DNA from: Emmonsiellopsis sp. PD_33
Taxonomy: Eukaryota > Ascomycota > Eurotiomycetes > Onygenales > Ajellomycetaceae
DNA length: 64,000 bases
Reading direction: 5' to 3'
NCBI GenBank assembly: GCA_032988165.1
Contig: JANTQF010000020.1
Coordinates: 62,001 to 126,000, forward strand
In this document: positions 12,336-22,539 of the stretch, in pieces
Numbering within the stretch: position 1 is the stretch's first letter
Layout: each line of letters starts with the position of its first letter
Position numbers and translations under genes: made by a program
The notes under the pieces: model-generated
What the model was told of the DNA's origin: nothing
Databases searched by the model: none
The model's input: only the letters and a program-made list of their open reading frames with translations

Positions 12336-13096
12336 TTATATACCCCTCTTTAGGAGCTAGCTCTCAGTGGATTTATGAATCTTCTGTGTTCTAGCTAAAG
12401 AATTAAGCTGATGTGCAATGCATATTATAGAAAGTTTAGATTATTATACTTATAGAAGATTTAGACTGTTATACTTTTTTATAGAAGGTTTAAACTGTTA
12501 CACTTTATAGAAGATTTGAGCTATTATACTTAATAGAAGGTTTAGATTGTTGTGGTCAGATAGTTCTATATTCTATAGGCTAATTATATTATAGAAATTA
12601 GTAATTTTATTATCAAATGAATTGATGTATAGTATAGTTAATATTTATTTTCTATAATTAAGTGCCTAGATGATAGTAGGTAGATAATTTAGTATATAGC
12701 TATAAATATATATATATTCTCTACTTTACTGTATTCTTTCATTTTCTTTATTAAATGTCAGCATTATGATTTAATCTACTATCTTACTTATTATTTACTT
12801 CAATATAATATCTTTTTATCTGAGTGTTTATAATATTTTCCACTAGTTTATAAATGCTTTACATACTAGTTGTACTCTATTTTAGATTATCTAGTCTGAA
12901 TGTGTGTCTATATAGTTAGATGAATGTTTTGCTTTTTACATGTTATAGCTATATAATATTATCTAAGTACAATATATTGCTTTTCTTTGCTTCTTCCATG
13001 TCATTGAGATACTATGTCATAGAAATTACTAATAGGTATATTTTAGTAGTCTGAAATAAAAAATATTAATTCAAAATAGCCCTTCAAACTCCTGCA
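12336..13096 (-). repeat. 5' LTR of family I copy A
   Basis: Aligns with the LTRs at 21,622-22,215, 33,222-33,922 and 46,362-47,067. It starts (minus strand) at 13,096 with TGCAGGAGTTTG. The length of ~760 bp is larger than in the others, mainly because of extra units of a ~25-bp tandem repeat at 12,424-12,552. Confidence 0.75.
12424..12552 (-). repeat. ~25-bp tandem repeat inside the LTR, ~5 units
   Basis: Repeats of ATAGAAGRTTTARAYYRTTA with small spacers. The related LTRs hold about three units (33,759-33,843; 46,447-46,527) or one (around 22,190), so the array length varies between copies. Confidence 0.7.
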
Positions 13097-13429
13097 TTAT
13101 TTTATTTGCATGAAGGATATTATAATGTATAAAGAAAACTACACATTACATGTAGATCAATTGCATCCTCAGATCTCAGATTTTAGATCTTAGATCTAAT
13201 AGTGTATCTGATAGTGCACCTGGCAATGCACATATAGTGCACACTTAGTAGTTAACTATTAATATATATATTATATAGGTTTCTTATGAAAAGAACCAGT
13301 AAATAGTTTTATTACTATATAATCCCTACATTTAAAATATACATACATTTTTACCTGTCTATTTCTATCATACTATTTAATAACTTATAATCTATCTTTC
13401 AAATTAAAAAGTCTTTATATTCAACATCA

Positions 13430-14700
13430 GATATTACAGTTCTATTTGCTCATCTCTAAGTAAATAGTCTATTAGAAATAGATGAACAACAACAAGATAG
13501 CTTATAAAAAAATTATGAATAATTATAAGAGAACTCCTCAAGTATATATTAATCTCTCTATGTAGTAAGGAATCAGTAATGAGGAATTACAACTTAAATC
13601 TTTATAGAATCCTTCATAAGAATCTAACTATAGATCAACTATAAGTAATAAAGAGTTAAATAATAAAGATCTATACTCATCTACTATACAGCTACATGTA
13701 ATTAAAGTATGCATTAAAGAGTTATAAATACAATAGAAAATTCAAAAGGTAGAATATGTCATAAAGGCACTGGAGGATCAGCTAGTATAAGATGAATTAA
13801 TAAATTAAAAGGTAGCTGTACTAATTATATAGGAGAAAACCACAGCTTAAAATTAAACCTTAAAAAGACCTTACATAGAAATAACCTAGTTATCCTACTG
13901 AACTACCTATCTAAAGGTTAATATCTCCTCTAAATATTAAGAGAAAAGTATGTTAGAGCTTGAGGACTTCATCATCTAAACTAAAATAGAATTTGAATGT
14001 AATGAAGACTACTATACTATTAAAAAATATTATATTTAGAATACTATATAAAAGCTTGTTATAGAATCTCTCTACTAATAAGATATTTTCTACAAAAATT
14101 ATAAAATAAACTTAGAGAATCTATTATTTATCTAAGAAAACCTCTATATGTAGTTACAACTACACCTCATAGATCTAGATGCACTTTAATGATAATTAAT
14201 CAAAAAATATATAAATATATAATAATAGAATAATCAATCTATTTAAAATTTTACTAAATATCTCTTCAATCTAAAGAAACATTTACTTTATAAGATTCAG
14301 AAGGAATAGTATAGTTCTAATCTAATAAACTACTACTAAGAGGAAATTTAAATTTATATGCATCTAATGAAGAAAAACTTCAAAAAGTATAAAGAGATAT
14401 TAATATTTCTATGTAAAATAGAGTAATATTATAAGAATTAAAAACTATTCTCATTTAAGTAGAAAATTACTGTAAATTTACTGTATAAGAAGAAGTCCTT
14501 TAATTTCTGAATGAAAATAGAGTTTAAAAGGAAAAAATCTCTAAATTATATACTTAAAGATTAATTCTTATAACTTAAATTTATTTCTTACTTTAAGTAC
14601 TTTTACTGCAATAAATTAGATTATATTTCTGATGATTACTGGAAACTCCATCCTGAAAAGTGCATAAAGAAATGTGAGTTAAAAAACTAGATTCTTTAGT
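13430..14700 (+). pseudogene. Family I gag relic, copy B
   Basis: One frame with many stops, mainly TAA and TAG where Gln is expected. Recognisable pieces are MLELEDFII near 13,953, YNI-type helices through the capsid region, and a zinc knuckle at 14,598-14,639 (YFYCNKLDYISDDY, where three of the four ligands of C-x2-C-x4-H-x4-C are now Tyr). The Cys and His to Tyr changes are G-to-A or C-to-T transitions, as RIP produces. Protease and RT follow in the -1 frame. Confidence 0.8.
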
Positions 14701-15393
14701 ATTAAATACTATTATAGTGCTAAGAGTAAATAAAATAGAATGAAGACACAGTAAAGAAGTAATAATAATTAAGATATAATTAGAAATACTCTAAAGATTA
14801 ATTATTATCTAGGCACTTATTAACTTAGATGTAGAAGTAAATTGTATTAGCTAAAAATAAATAAAAGTATATCTTAAAAAGAGTAATAAAGATTCACACT
14901 AAATTAGTATAATTAATAGATACTAGATTATAGCCTATAACTAACATGAGATATATATATATATAATTAATGATAAAGGACTCTCTTGCAACCAGAGCTT
15001 TTACTTTAAAGTAATAAATATAAAAGATTATAATGTTATTCTAAAATTCCTCTAGCTTAAGGCTGTAAATTCTGACATCTGATGGTTAAAATCACACTAG
15101 ATATACTATATACTGTATATTAATGACATTAAGATTATTACTATAAAATAAATGAATGTGATAGTCAGAATTAAATGTACAACTTATATTATTTATTTAT
15201 ATCAACTAGAGAGAGATGAACTGATTGCTCTATTCAGTGTAATTTTAAATAAGAAGCTAGTAATATCAGAAGCCTACTATAAATATAAAAATATTTTCTT
15301 TGAAGCTACAGTAAGATTACTTCTAGAATATATATAATATAATTATTTAATTAATTTAATATCTGAAAAAGAATCCTCCTACTAATTAATCTA

Positions 15394-15540
15394 TCTTTTC
15401 AACTAGTGGTAAGGATATTTTAGCGCCCTTTTTCTGCCACCAATGAAAAGCCTTAAATACTTTCACATGAGATTACTAATTTATTAAATCTGGGTAGTGA
15501 AAGAGAGACACTAAAATATCCTTACTGCCAGTTAAGGAGA
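15394..15540. mobile_element. 147-bp MITE in copy B
   Basis: Flanked by TA at 15,392-15,393 and 15,541-15,542. Removing it restores AATCTATAATTTCTC as in copy E near 24,498. Ends: left TCTTTTCAACTAGTGGTAAG, right (complement) TCTCCTTAACTGGCAGTAAG, then both GATATTTTAG. All mismatches between the two 30-bp ends are C/T or G/A transitions. One CG (15,424) survives. It has no coding capacity. Confidence 0.8.
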
Positions 15541-17621
15541 TAATTTCTCTGTTAAAGAACTAAAGGTACTGTATGAATATCTAAAGTTTAGTCTGGAAAA
15601 ATAATGAATATACCTATTAAAAAGTCTTACAGGCACACTAATATTTTTTATCCTGAAAAAAAATGAAATTATATATTTTTATGTAGATTACTGTGAGCTT
15701 AATACTATCAGCATAAAGAATTAATATTCTCTCCCCTTAATTAGTAAAATAATTAATAGGCTAGCTAGTATAAAGATCTACTCATAATTGAATCTCTATA
15801 ATATATATCACTAATTATATATATATAAAGATGATAAGTGGAAAACAGCTTTCTGAATATACTATAGTTATTTTAAATATCAAGTAATTCTCTTTAGATA
15901 CATAAATACACTAGTGACATTTTAATTCTATATTAATAAAACTCTAAATAATCTTCTAGATATCTACTGTATTATCTATCTGAATGACATTATTATTTAC
16001 TTAGACTTAGAGGAAGAGTACTGCAAGCACATGTGCATGATACTGAAATACCTATATACCTATAAATTATATATAAAATTTAGTAAATATATATTTCATG
16101 TGGATCACATCAATTTCCTCAACTTTATAATTAATATGAATAATATTAAGATAGAATAAAGCTAAATTAATATTATTTTCTTCTAATTAAAATCTAAGTG
16201 CATCTATAACATTCAGATATTTCTAGGATTTATAAATTTTTACTACTATTTTATAGATAGATTTACAATGAAAGTATAGTTTTTATCTATACTTATAAAA
16301 GATGTAATATGAAAAGATTAGAACTAAAAAATGATCCTTCTTAATACTAATATGTAGAAAACTTTTCAAGAGTTAAAAAGTGTATTTATAAAGATCTCAA
16401 TCCTTATGTATTTCAACTCAGATTGGAAACTCTGAGTGAAGCTAGATATATTAAGTTTTATACTGAGTATAATCCTCTTGCAGTTAAATCTAAATAATGG
16501 ATAATAGTATCTAGTTGTATATTATTTATAAGGCTTATTACTAGTAGAGTATAATTATAGTATATATAATTAGGAACTCCTTACTATTCTCATAGCATTC
16601 AAGTAATAATATTACTACTTATATAGTATATATTTCTCTATAATGATTTTATCTGATCATACCAACCTACAGCACTTTATAATAATAATAGAGTTAGTAG
16701 AATATTAGATATAATGAATGGAAATACTCTCTACATTTAACTTTATTATTAAGTACTATTTAGAGATGAAGAATCCTATAGATATATCTAATCATTACTC
16801 TAATTATAAAGAAAATACTTCAAGATAAATACTATTATTAATAATTTAAGAAAAGCTTCTTCAAGGAATATTTTAAACACTAAATATAGATGTATAGATA
16901 TAGTTGGAAGACCTCAGTCAGTAAGTAACTAATATAATAATACATTTAAAACTATTAAATAATAAGAAAAATGTAATTTACATTGATGTACTTACTTCCT
17001 GCATATATTGAAATGCATGCACAGATGAGAGATACATTACTAATAATATAAAAAAACTAGCTTATCTAATACTATAAATATTAATTAATATAATCATAAA
17101 ATCTAATACAGTTTATAAATCCTCTCTTACTAAACTCATCATGAAATTCTTATGCTACATGCAAGCTTTAAATGCTGAACATACTGAGGTATACAGAAAA
17201 ATAAAAGTAGATAAAATAAATAAGACTGAGCATTCAAACTAAATAATTAATTAAAATAGTCTATTTCATTATAAGGGTTGTATTTTTATTCCTATAGATC
17301 AAACAATAAGAGATGAGATCATAAAATTAAATCATAATAATTCTTAAGAAGAATATTTTAATGTTAAGTACACTTTTAAGTGCATCTGAAGGAAATACTT
17401 TTAGTGTGGTATAATAATAAATAATTGAGAATACATGTACATCTATAATATCTACTAATAGGTTAAGATGCACTATTACAAGAAATATAGTTAATTAAAA
17501 TTACTTTTTATTCTTATTTCTTCTTTTGAAATAGTAATAATAGATTTCATTATTAAACTTCTACTATTCAAGTGGAACAGCAAGATCTATAATTTAATTA
17601 TAGTATTTATAGATAAATTAA

Positions 17622-17638
17622 CTAAATATGTAGTTTAT
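17622..17638 (+). repeat. Target site duplication, left (LINE composite)
   Basis: CTAAATATGTAGTTTAT, repeated exactly at 19,903-19,919. The empty site is visible in copy E near 26,585 (TTAAGTATATAGTTTATAAA). Confidence 0.9.
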
Positions 17639-17664
17639 TATTATTATTATTATTATTCTTCATT
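17639..17664 (-). repeat. (TAA)n 3' tail of the LINE composite
   Basis: TAT/TTA trinucleotide run on the plus strand, i.e. a TAA/ATA tail at the 3' end of the minus-strand element, touching the left target duplication. Several LINE groups end in short simple repeats rather than poly(A). Confidence 0.75.
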
Positions 17665-18049
17665 TAAGGTGTATGGCAGTTAGTAACTATGACATCTACC
17701 TAAGTATAAACTTAGGATTTTCTAGCTCAAACTATCTAGTATACAGGCCTAATTTATAACTTGCAATAATAGAATTCCAGCCTAGAATAAAAAAGCTATT
17801 AAAACTGCATTTTTTATAAACAACAGTTTTCAAACTATTCATCTCAGATAGATAATGTGTAAAGAAAATAAGGAAAAAACTAAAGAATGTAAAAACAGGC
17901 AAAACAGATAAACTTTTTAAGGAAAATAGCTGTAATAGCTGACAGAATGACTTCAAAAGAAAATATAAGAAAAGAAATAAAAGAATGAAAAATTCAAAAA
18001 CAAAATTAAAAATAAATCAGAACTCTTCCTATAAATATAGAATATAAAA

Positions 18050-19145
18050 CATCTTCTAAACATCCACTTCTAGCCTCCAATCTCTGGTAGCAATCTCAGT
18101 TACCTGAAGAAATTCAATTAAATACTTTATTCCTATCTTAATTTGAAATAGAAACTCTATATTTACTTAATTAATTCTATACTTTTCAAGAAGTTCAGCT
18201 TTTATATCATTATATAATGAACAAGCTATTAATAAATGATAAGGATTCTCAATCAATCCACATGAGTATAAATCATTTGAATTATCCCTAAACCTTTTAA
18301 GATATGACTTGAAATAGTCATATCTAAGCTTTAATTGAATAATAGAAGAGAAGATTTTCTTTTTACAATTAATCAATCTAGCTTTCCATCTTGATTTTAG
18401 ACTTAAATTAGTATAACTCTAGCTTTTCCTCTGAGAATCCCATATCTCAGTCCATTTATCAAGACAAATCTCTCTTATTCTCCTCTTAATAAATGATCAG
18501 AACATAGTTTTTACTGAAGAAAAAGATTTTTCAGCTCTATTCTTAGCTGCTAAATCTGCCTTTTCATTACCCTGTATCCCCATATGAGCTGAGACCCAGT
18601 GCAAATGAAATTGAACATCAGATTTTAGCCTCAAAGTCTGATTTAAAGCTTTTTAAATAGTATTCAGATTCATTTGACCATTATGAATCTCATTTCTTTA
18701 GAGTCTTTTTAAGGCTGCTTAACTATCAGAAAAGATCCATACATTTTAAATAGTAATATCTTCTCTAACCATCTTTCCTACTAGAAGAAAGACCTTTTGA
18801 ATTGCAAAAAGCTCTGCATTAAAGACTTCACACTCCCTTCCTAGATTCCAGGAGTCTAAAGTATACTCAGAGTTCATTTTAGAATGTTTGAAAGCTAAAT
18901 TAGCTCCTATATCACCCTATTCACTTTTTGAACCATCTGAATATATTAATAAAGCTCTATCTTTATTAATCTTCTTAAGTTTTTGAAGATGCACTTTCTT
19001 TTCTTCCTCTTTTGATAAGATACTAATATCAATATCAATCAGATTCTACAAAGTTTTTCTCTAATGATATAACCCCTCATGATAAATACCTTCTATGTTA
19101 AGGCTTCTAAAATATTCTTTAACTATAGAATATATTCTATAAAGC
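18050..19145 (-). pseudogene. LINE ORF2 3' fragment: RNase H and CCHC motif (Tad/I type)
   Basis: The minus-strand frame carries an RNase H domain with its four acidic positions readable: YSDGSKSE (18,930-18,944), FNAELFAI (~18,810), IFSDS (~18,730) and SAHMGIQGNEKADLAAKNRA (~18,545-18,605). A Cys/His segment follows (SCGLIENPYHLLIACSLY, ~18,215-18,268), then EIATRDWRLE near 18,080, a usual C-terminus in Tad-like elements. RNase H removes the RNA strand during copying; the endonuclease and RT parts are absent, so the copy is 5' truncated. Stops (TAG, TAA) stand where Gln is expected. The open pieces 18,167-18,376 and 17,732-17,956 are this C-terminus and the 3' untranslated part. Confidence 0.85.
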
Positions 19146-19800
19146 TGGGAAGGTACTAACCCCCCTAGGCTACTACCTAGGGGCTTTGCACCTTAAGTAG
19201 TTATATACAAGGCCTATAACTACTGACTGCCACATCCATCCAGTCAGGCCTATTATTTAACTAAGTTCCCAGTCCATTCCTTAGTAATAGCCACTGCCTA
19301 CCTTAACTAACTAGCCCTATATCCCCACACTAATTAATTAAAGCTTCCAGTTACCCACCTTGGCATTACAGCCTACCAGTGAGCCATCATGGTCTTGCAG
19401 GCACCTAATAGGCCTAGTATGCAGCCTATTAGCCCCACTAACCACCTTCCTTGTAGTACCCAAGGCTGCCAAGTAGGGAATCTAGGCATTTTTGGTCCTA
19501 GCATGGGCCTAACCCTTAGTTATTGTTAGGTTTGCTACTGACATGGCCAGGGGCCAAGGAGGCCTAGGGTGTCCTCTTTGGCTAGGCCTTCTTAGTGGCC
19601 GCCCTAGGGCCCAAAGCATGCAAGCTTTAAGGCCTAGGGGTGCCACTAATCAGCCCCACCAATCAGATGGTTTTTAAAAGCATTCCCTAGTTAAAGGCTA
19701 AGAGTTTTAGTTGAGGATGGACCCAAAACCACCTAGGTTTTTAGTTGAGAATAGACTCTAATCTACCTGATGTTTTACACCTCTCTTAGTGGGTAAAAAG
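19146..19800 (-). other. GC-richer body of the composite, CCTAGG-rich
   Basis: Clearly higher GC than anything around it. The palindrome CCTAGG recurs (near 19,164, 19,175, 19,562, 19,607, 19,634 and 19,731), including a hairpin CCCCTAGG/CCTAGGGG at 19,160-19,183. It holds one of the few CG dinucleotides (19,599). I see no reading frame. It may be untranslated LINE RNA or a captured transcript. Confidence 0.5.
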
Positions 19801-19804
19801 TAAG

Positions 19805-19898
19805 TGCCCCTGGCAGGATTTGAACCTGCCCCCATAACATATAGGTGCTATAGGGATGTCAAGGCTGCCAGCTGCTTATACCATTAAGCCACACATAC
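19805..19898 (-). tRNA. tRNA-like sequence with A and B boxes, probably not functional
   Basis: Minus strand: A box TGGCTTAATGG (19,881-19,891), D stem GCTT/AAGC, T arm GCAGG-TTCAAAT-CCTGC, B box GGTTCAAATCC (19,816-19,826), acceptor 3' strand CAGGGGC plus A, and a T5 pol III terminator at 19,795-19,799. The 5' acceptor strand (GTATGTG) pairs poorly with the 3' strand and I cannot fold an anticodon arm, so no amino acid is assigned. It lies at the extreme 5' end of the retroposed unit, 4 bases from the target duplication. Best read as a tRNA-derived head or pseudo-tRNA. Confidence 0.45.
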
Positions 19899-19902
19899 AG
19901 GG

Positions 19903-19919
19903 CTAAATATGTAGTTTAT
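19903..19919 (+). repeat. Target site duplication, right (LINE composite)
   Basis: Exact second copy of CTAAATATGTAGTTTAT. Downstream the integrase frame of copy B resumes (AAACTAGTTAATAAAG). Confidence 0.9.
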
Positions 19920-21111
19920 AAACTAGTTAATAAAGATATAAATACACTAGAGCTTGCAAATCTAATATTCAACATCTTCACTGAATTTTTTAGTTACCTA
20001 CATCATTAAGTAATAGACCACACTAAGATATTTAGCTTCAGTAAATACTAATTAATACTTTACTACCTTCTGAAAGTATACTAATAGTTAATGATTATAT
20101 TCCACCTTCAAATGAATAGTTAAATTAAGAGATAGAATCAGATGTTTGAGTACTACCTGCATGTTTACTGTAACTTTTATTAGAATGATTGAACTAGATA
20201 GTTACTACTAGTACAGTTCTCCTATAATACTTCTATGTATAGTATTCTCAAAATGTCTCCTATAGAAGCACTAATGGGTTTTTGATCTAAACTGTATTTT
20301 AACATCAAACTAGATATTAACATGGAAGGAGGAAAAGTATAAAAGGTAATAAAATATATATATTATATAGAAGAAGTATAAAATAACTTATAAGAATTTC
20401 TTCTGAAGGCCTAGAAAATACAGAAGAAATACTATGATTAATATTATAAGAAGAAGTATTTCATAGTTAGAGATTAGATTATACTGTACTCAAAAAACAT
20501 CAGTATATTATATTCAAGCCTGAAGCTCAACTATCATCAACTCAGCTCTTTTAAAATCATTAATAAGTGGGAGAAATAGGCATACAAACTGAAATTTATA
20601 TCACAATATAAAGATATACATCTTATTTTTTATATTTCATTACTCAAACTGTATCATGTGCAGCACAGTGAAATCCTAGAGGCTAAATTAATGATAATAG
20701 ATAGAGTTAAGAAGTTTAAAATTGAAGAGATTTTAGAGAAATATAACTATTTCAATGATTAATAGTATCTTATGTGCTGGAAAAATACAATAGAGGTAGA
20801 GAATTTCTAGGAGAATGTAAAAAACCTTGAGAATGCATAGAATCTAATTGATGAGTTCAATATATAGTTTAGTTATAAAATAATAAAGTTGAAGTACTGT
20901 TGACTCAAGTAATAACTAACCTGTATATAAAAAGAGGAGAGGAGGAAGAATAAGTTCTTAAAAATCAAATCTTATTATTTCATACTAATATTAAAAGCCC
21001 TGAGGGGTATAGCAGATAAAAAAATAAACTGAAAAAATACTAGAAAAAAACTGAAGCATATACCATGTTTAGTCTAGAGAGGTAGGCTATTTTCATTAAA
21101 GTTAGAATTAA

Positions 21112-21614
21112 TTAAATGCATAAAAACAGAATAATTATACTTACATAAAGAATTAAGATGATATTAAATAACCTTTTTTCCTTCTTCTTATTATTATTAT
21201 TATCATTCTTATTTTCATTCTTCTTATTTTTATTCCCATTCTTATCATCACCATCATTCTTCAGGATTTGTATAGTGAGCTGTACAAAATCTCTAATCAA
21301 CTAAGTAATAGATATTAGAATAGTAGGGGTAGAAGTAGAATAGATTAGAATGATAGAGAGTATAAAAGTAAATAGATAGCTAAGTATGCAGAAAAAGATA
21401 GTAACAGCAGAAGATAATATAGGAATATATATAGAAAAGAAGTTATAGGAAAAGATAAAAGAGAAATCTTTATAATAGAAGAGTATAGCTAAGAAGGAGT
21501 ATAATAGAGTCTGAGGACTTTAGAGTAGGAAAGCACTGTGTAGGGGGGTAGCTAGCTCTATAAGAGGATTAAAAGAGAAGAGAGAGTCTGACAGCATATA
21601 CCCTCCATACACAT
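21112..21614 (-). pseudogene. Antisense gene of family I, copy B (3' part deleted)
   Basis: Runs against pol from an ATG at 21,612-21,614, 8 bp inside the LTR boundary. The open piece 21,112-21,300 gives FVQLTIQILKN, an Asn/Lys-rich linker (KNENKNDNNNNKKKEK) and then abrupt unrelated sequence. Relative to copies C, D and F, ~430 bp holding the downstream cysteine motif is missing. Function unknown; see copy D. Confidence 0.6.
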
Positions 21615-21621
21615 ATAATGA

Positions 21622-22215
21622 TGTAGAAGTTTAGGGGGCCATTTTGAATTAATATTTTTTATTTTGAACTATTAAAGTACATTTATTAGTAATTTCTATG
21701 ATATAATATCTTAATAACATGGAAGAAGTAAAGAAAAGTAGTATATTATACTCAGGTAATATTATATAGTTGTAACATACAAAAAGTAAAATAATTATTC
21801 AACTATACAGATATACATTCAGGCTGGATATTCTAAAATAGAGTGTAACTAATGTGTAAAGTATTTATTAATTAGTGAAAGACATTATAGACACTCAGAC
21901 AAGAGAATACTATACTAGAGTAAATAATAAATAAAATGATGAATTAAATCACAGTGCTAATATTTAATAAGGAAAATAAAAGAATGTAGTAAAAATAAAG
22001 AATATATATATTTATAAGTATACTAGATCACTATGTGTTAAATTATCTATTCACTATCACCTAGATGTCTAATTACAGAAAATAAATATTAACTGTATTA
22101 TATACTAAATTATCTGGCAATAAAATTACTGATTCCTACAATATGATTAGCCTGCAGAATATAGAACTATCTAACTGTAATAATCTGAATCTTCTATTAA
22201 ATAAAGTAATTTAAA
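21622..22215 (+). repeat. LTR shared by copies B and E
   Basis: Starts TGTAGAAGTTTAGGGG and ends at TTATAATATGCAAAG, where the leader of copy E begins. It serves as the 3' LTR of B and the 5' LTR of E, so the two form a head-to-tail pair with one LTR. It lacks most of the ~25-bp tandem units seen in other copies. Confidence 0.75.
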
Positions 22216-22539
22216 TTATAATATGCAAAGGAAATTGTGTATTACATGTAGATCAACTGCATTCTTAGACCTTAGATTTTAGACCTCAGGCCCAGTAATG
22301 CATCTAACAGTGTACCTGGTAATATGCATGTAGTGCACACTTAGTAGCTAGCTATTAATATATATACTGTACAGATTTCTTATGAAAAGAACCAGTAAAT
22401 AGTTCTATTACTATATAACTTCTACATTTAAAATATATATATATTTTTACCTGTCTATTTTCATCACACTGTTCAACAACTCATAGTCCACCTTTTAAAT
22501 CAAAAAGTTTTTTATATTTAATACTAGATATTATAATTC

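Larger units (their letters stand above)
7836..13096 (-). mobile_element. Gypsy chromovirus family I, copy A (3' truncated)
   Basis: Minus-strand copy read from its LTR at 12,336-13,096 through leader, gag, protease, RT and RNase H. It stops at ~7,836, where similarity to copy C (from about 37,235) ends, so the rest of integrase, the chromodomain, the antisense gene and the 3' LTR are missing. A 571-bp MITE interrupts it. Its LTR starts TGCAGGAGTTTGAAGGG (minus strand), and copy B starts 34 bp away in the opposite direction. Confidence 0.85.
17639..19902 (-). mobile_element. Composite retroposon: tRNA-like head, GC-rich body, Tad-like LINE tail
   Basis: Read on the minus strand, the insert starts at 19,902 with a tRNA-like sequence, continues through ~650 bp of GC-richer DNA (to ~19,145), then the 3' part of a LINE ORF2 (RNase H and zinc motif), a 3' untranslated part and a short (TAA)n-type tail at 17,639-17,664. 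A 17-bp perfect target duplication brackets the whole, so the parts went in as one unit by target-primed reverse transcription. The host site is the integrase core of family I copy B. A template switch from a LINE RNA onto a tRNA-containing RNA would explain the structure. Confidence 0.75.
14700..21130 (+). pseudogene. Family I pol relic, copy B (PR-RT-RH-INT-chromodomain)
   Basis: Protease: ALINLDVEVNC at 14,813, from an L-I-D-S/T-G type site with Asp changed to Asn. The pre-RT linker is open at 15,152-15,337. The RT active site is YLND at ~15,978. A thumb/RNase H segment follows to ~17,000. Integrase: His residues near 17,330, C-x2-C region near 17,400-17,470, core start near 17,540 (IIDFIIKLLLFKWNSK). 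The core is interrupted by the LINE composite and resumes at 19,920. The chromodomain is at 20,700-20,870 (KIEEILEKYNYFND then YLMCWKN and LIDEFN). A Lys-rich tail continues to ~21,130. A chromodomain would bind H3K9-methylated nucleosomes and steer integration. Dead through stops and insertions. Confidence 0.85.
13131..22215 (+). mobile_element. Gypsy chromovirus family I, copy B
   Basis: Plus-strand copy starting at TATAATGTATAAAG (13,131), a point also used by copies F and D, with no upstream LTR. Order: leader with ATCTCAGAT words, gag, protease, RT, RNase H, integrase, chromodomain, antisense gene remnant, LTR at 21,622-22,215. Two insertions interrupt it: a 147-bp MITE in the pol region before RT and a 2.26-kb LINE composite in the integrase core. 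Relative to copy F, about 430 bp of the antisense gene is missing. Confidence 0.85.

Noticed and set aside
17732..17956. 74-codon Phe/Leu/Ser-rich minus-strand frame as a membrane protein
   Set aside because: It lies in the 3' untranslated part of the LINE, after the ORF2 C-terminus, and shows only T-rich composition.
19805..19898. A functional tRNA gene
   Set aside because: A and B boxes, D and T arms and a T5 terminator are present, but the acceptor stem pairs badly and no anticodon arm can be drawn.
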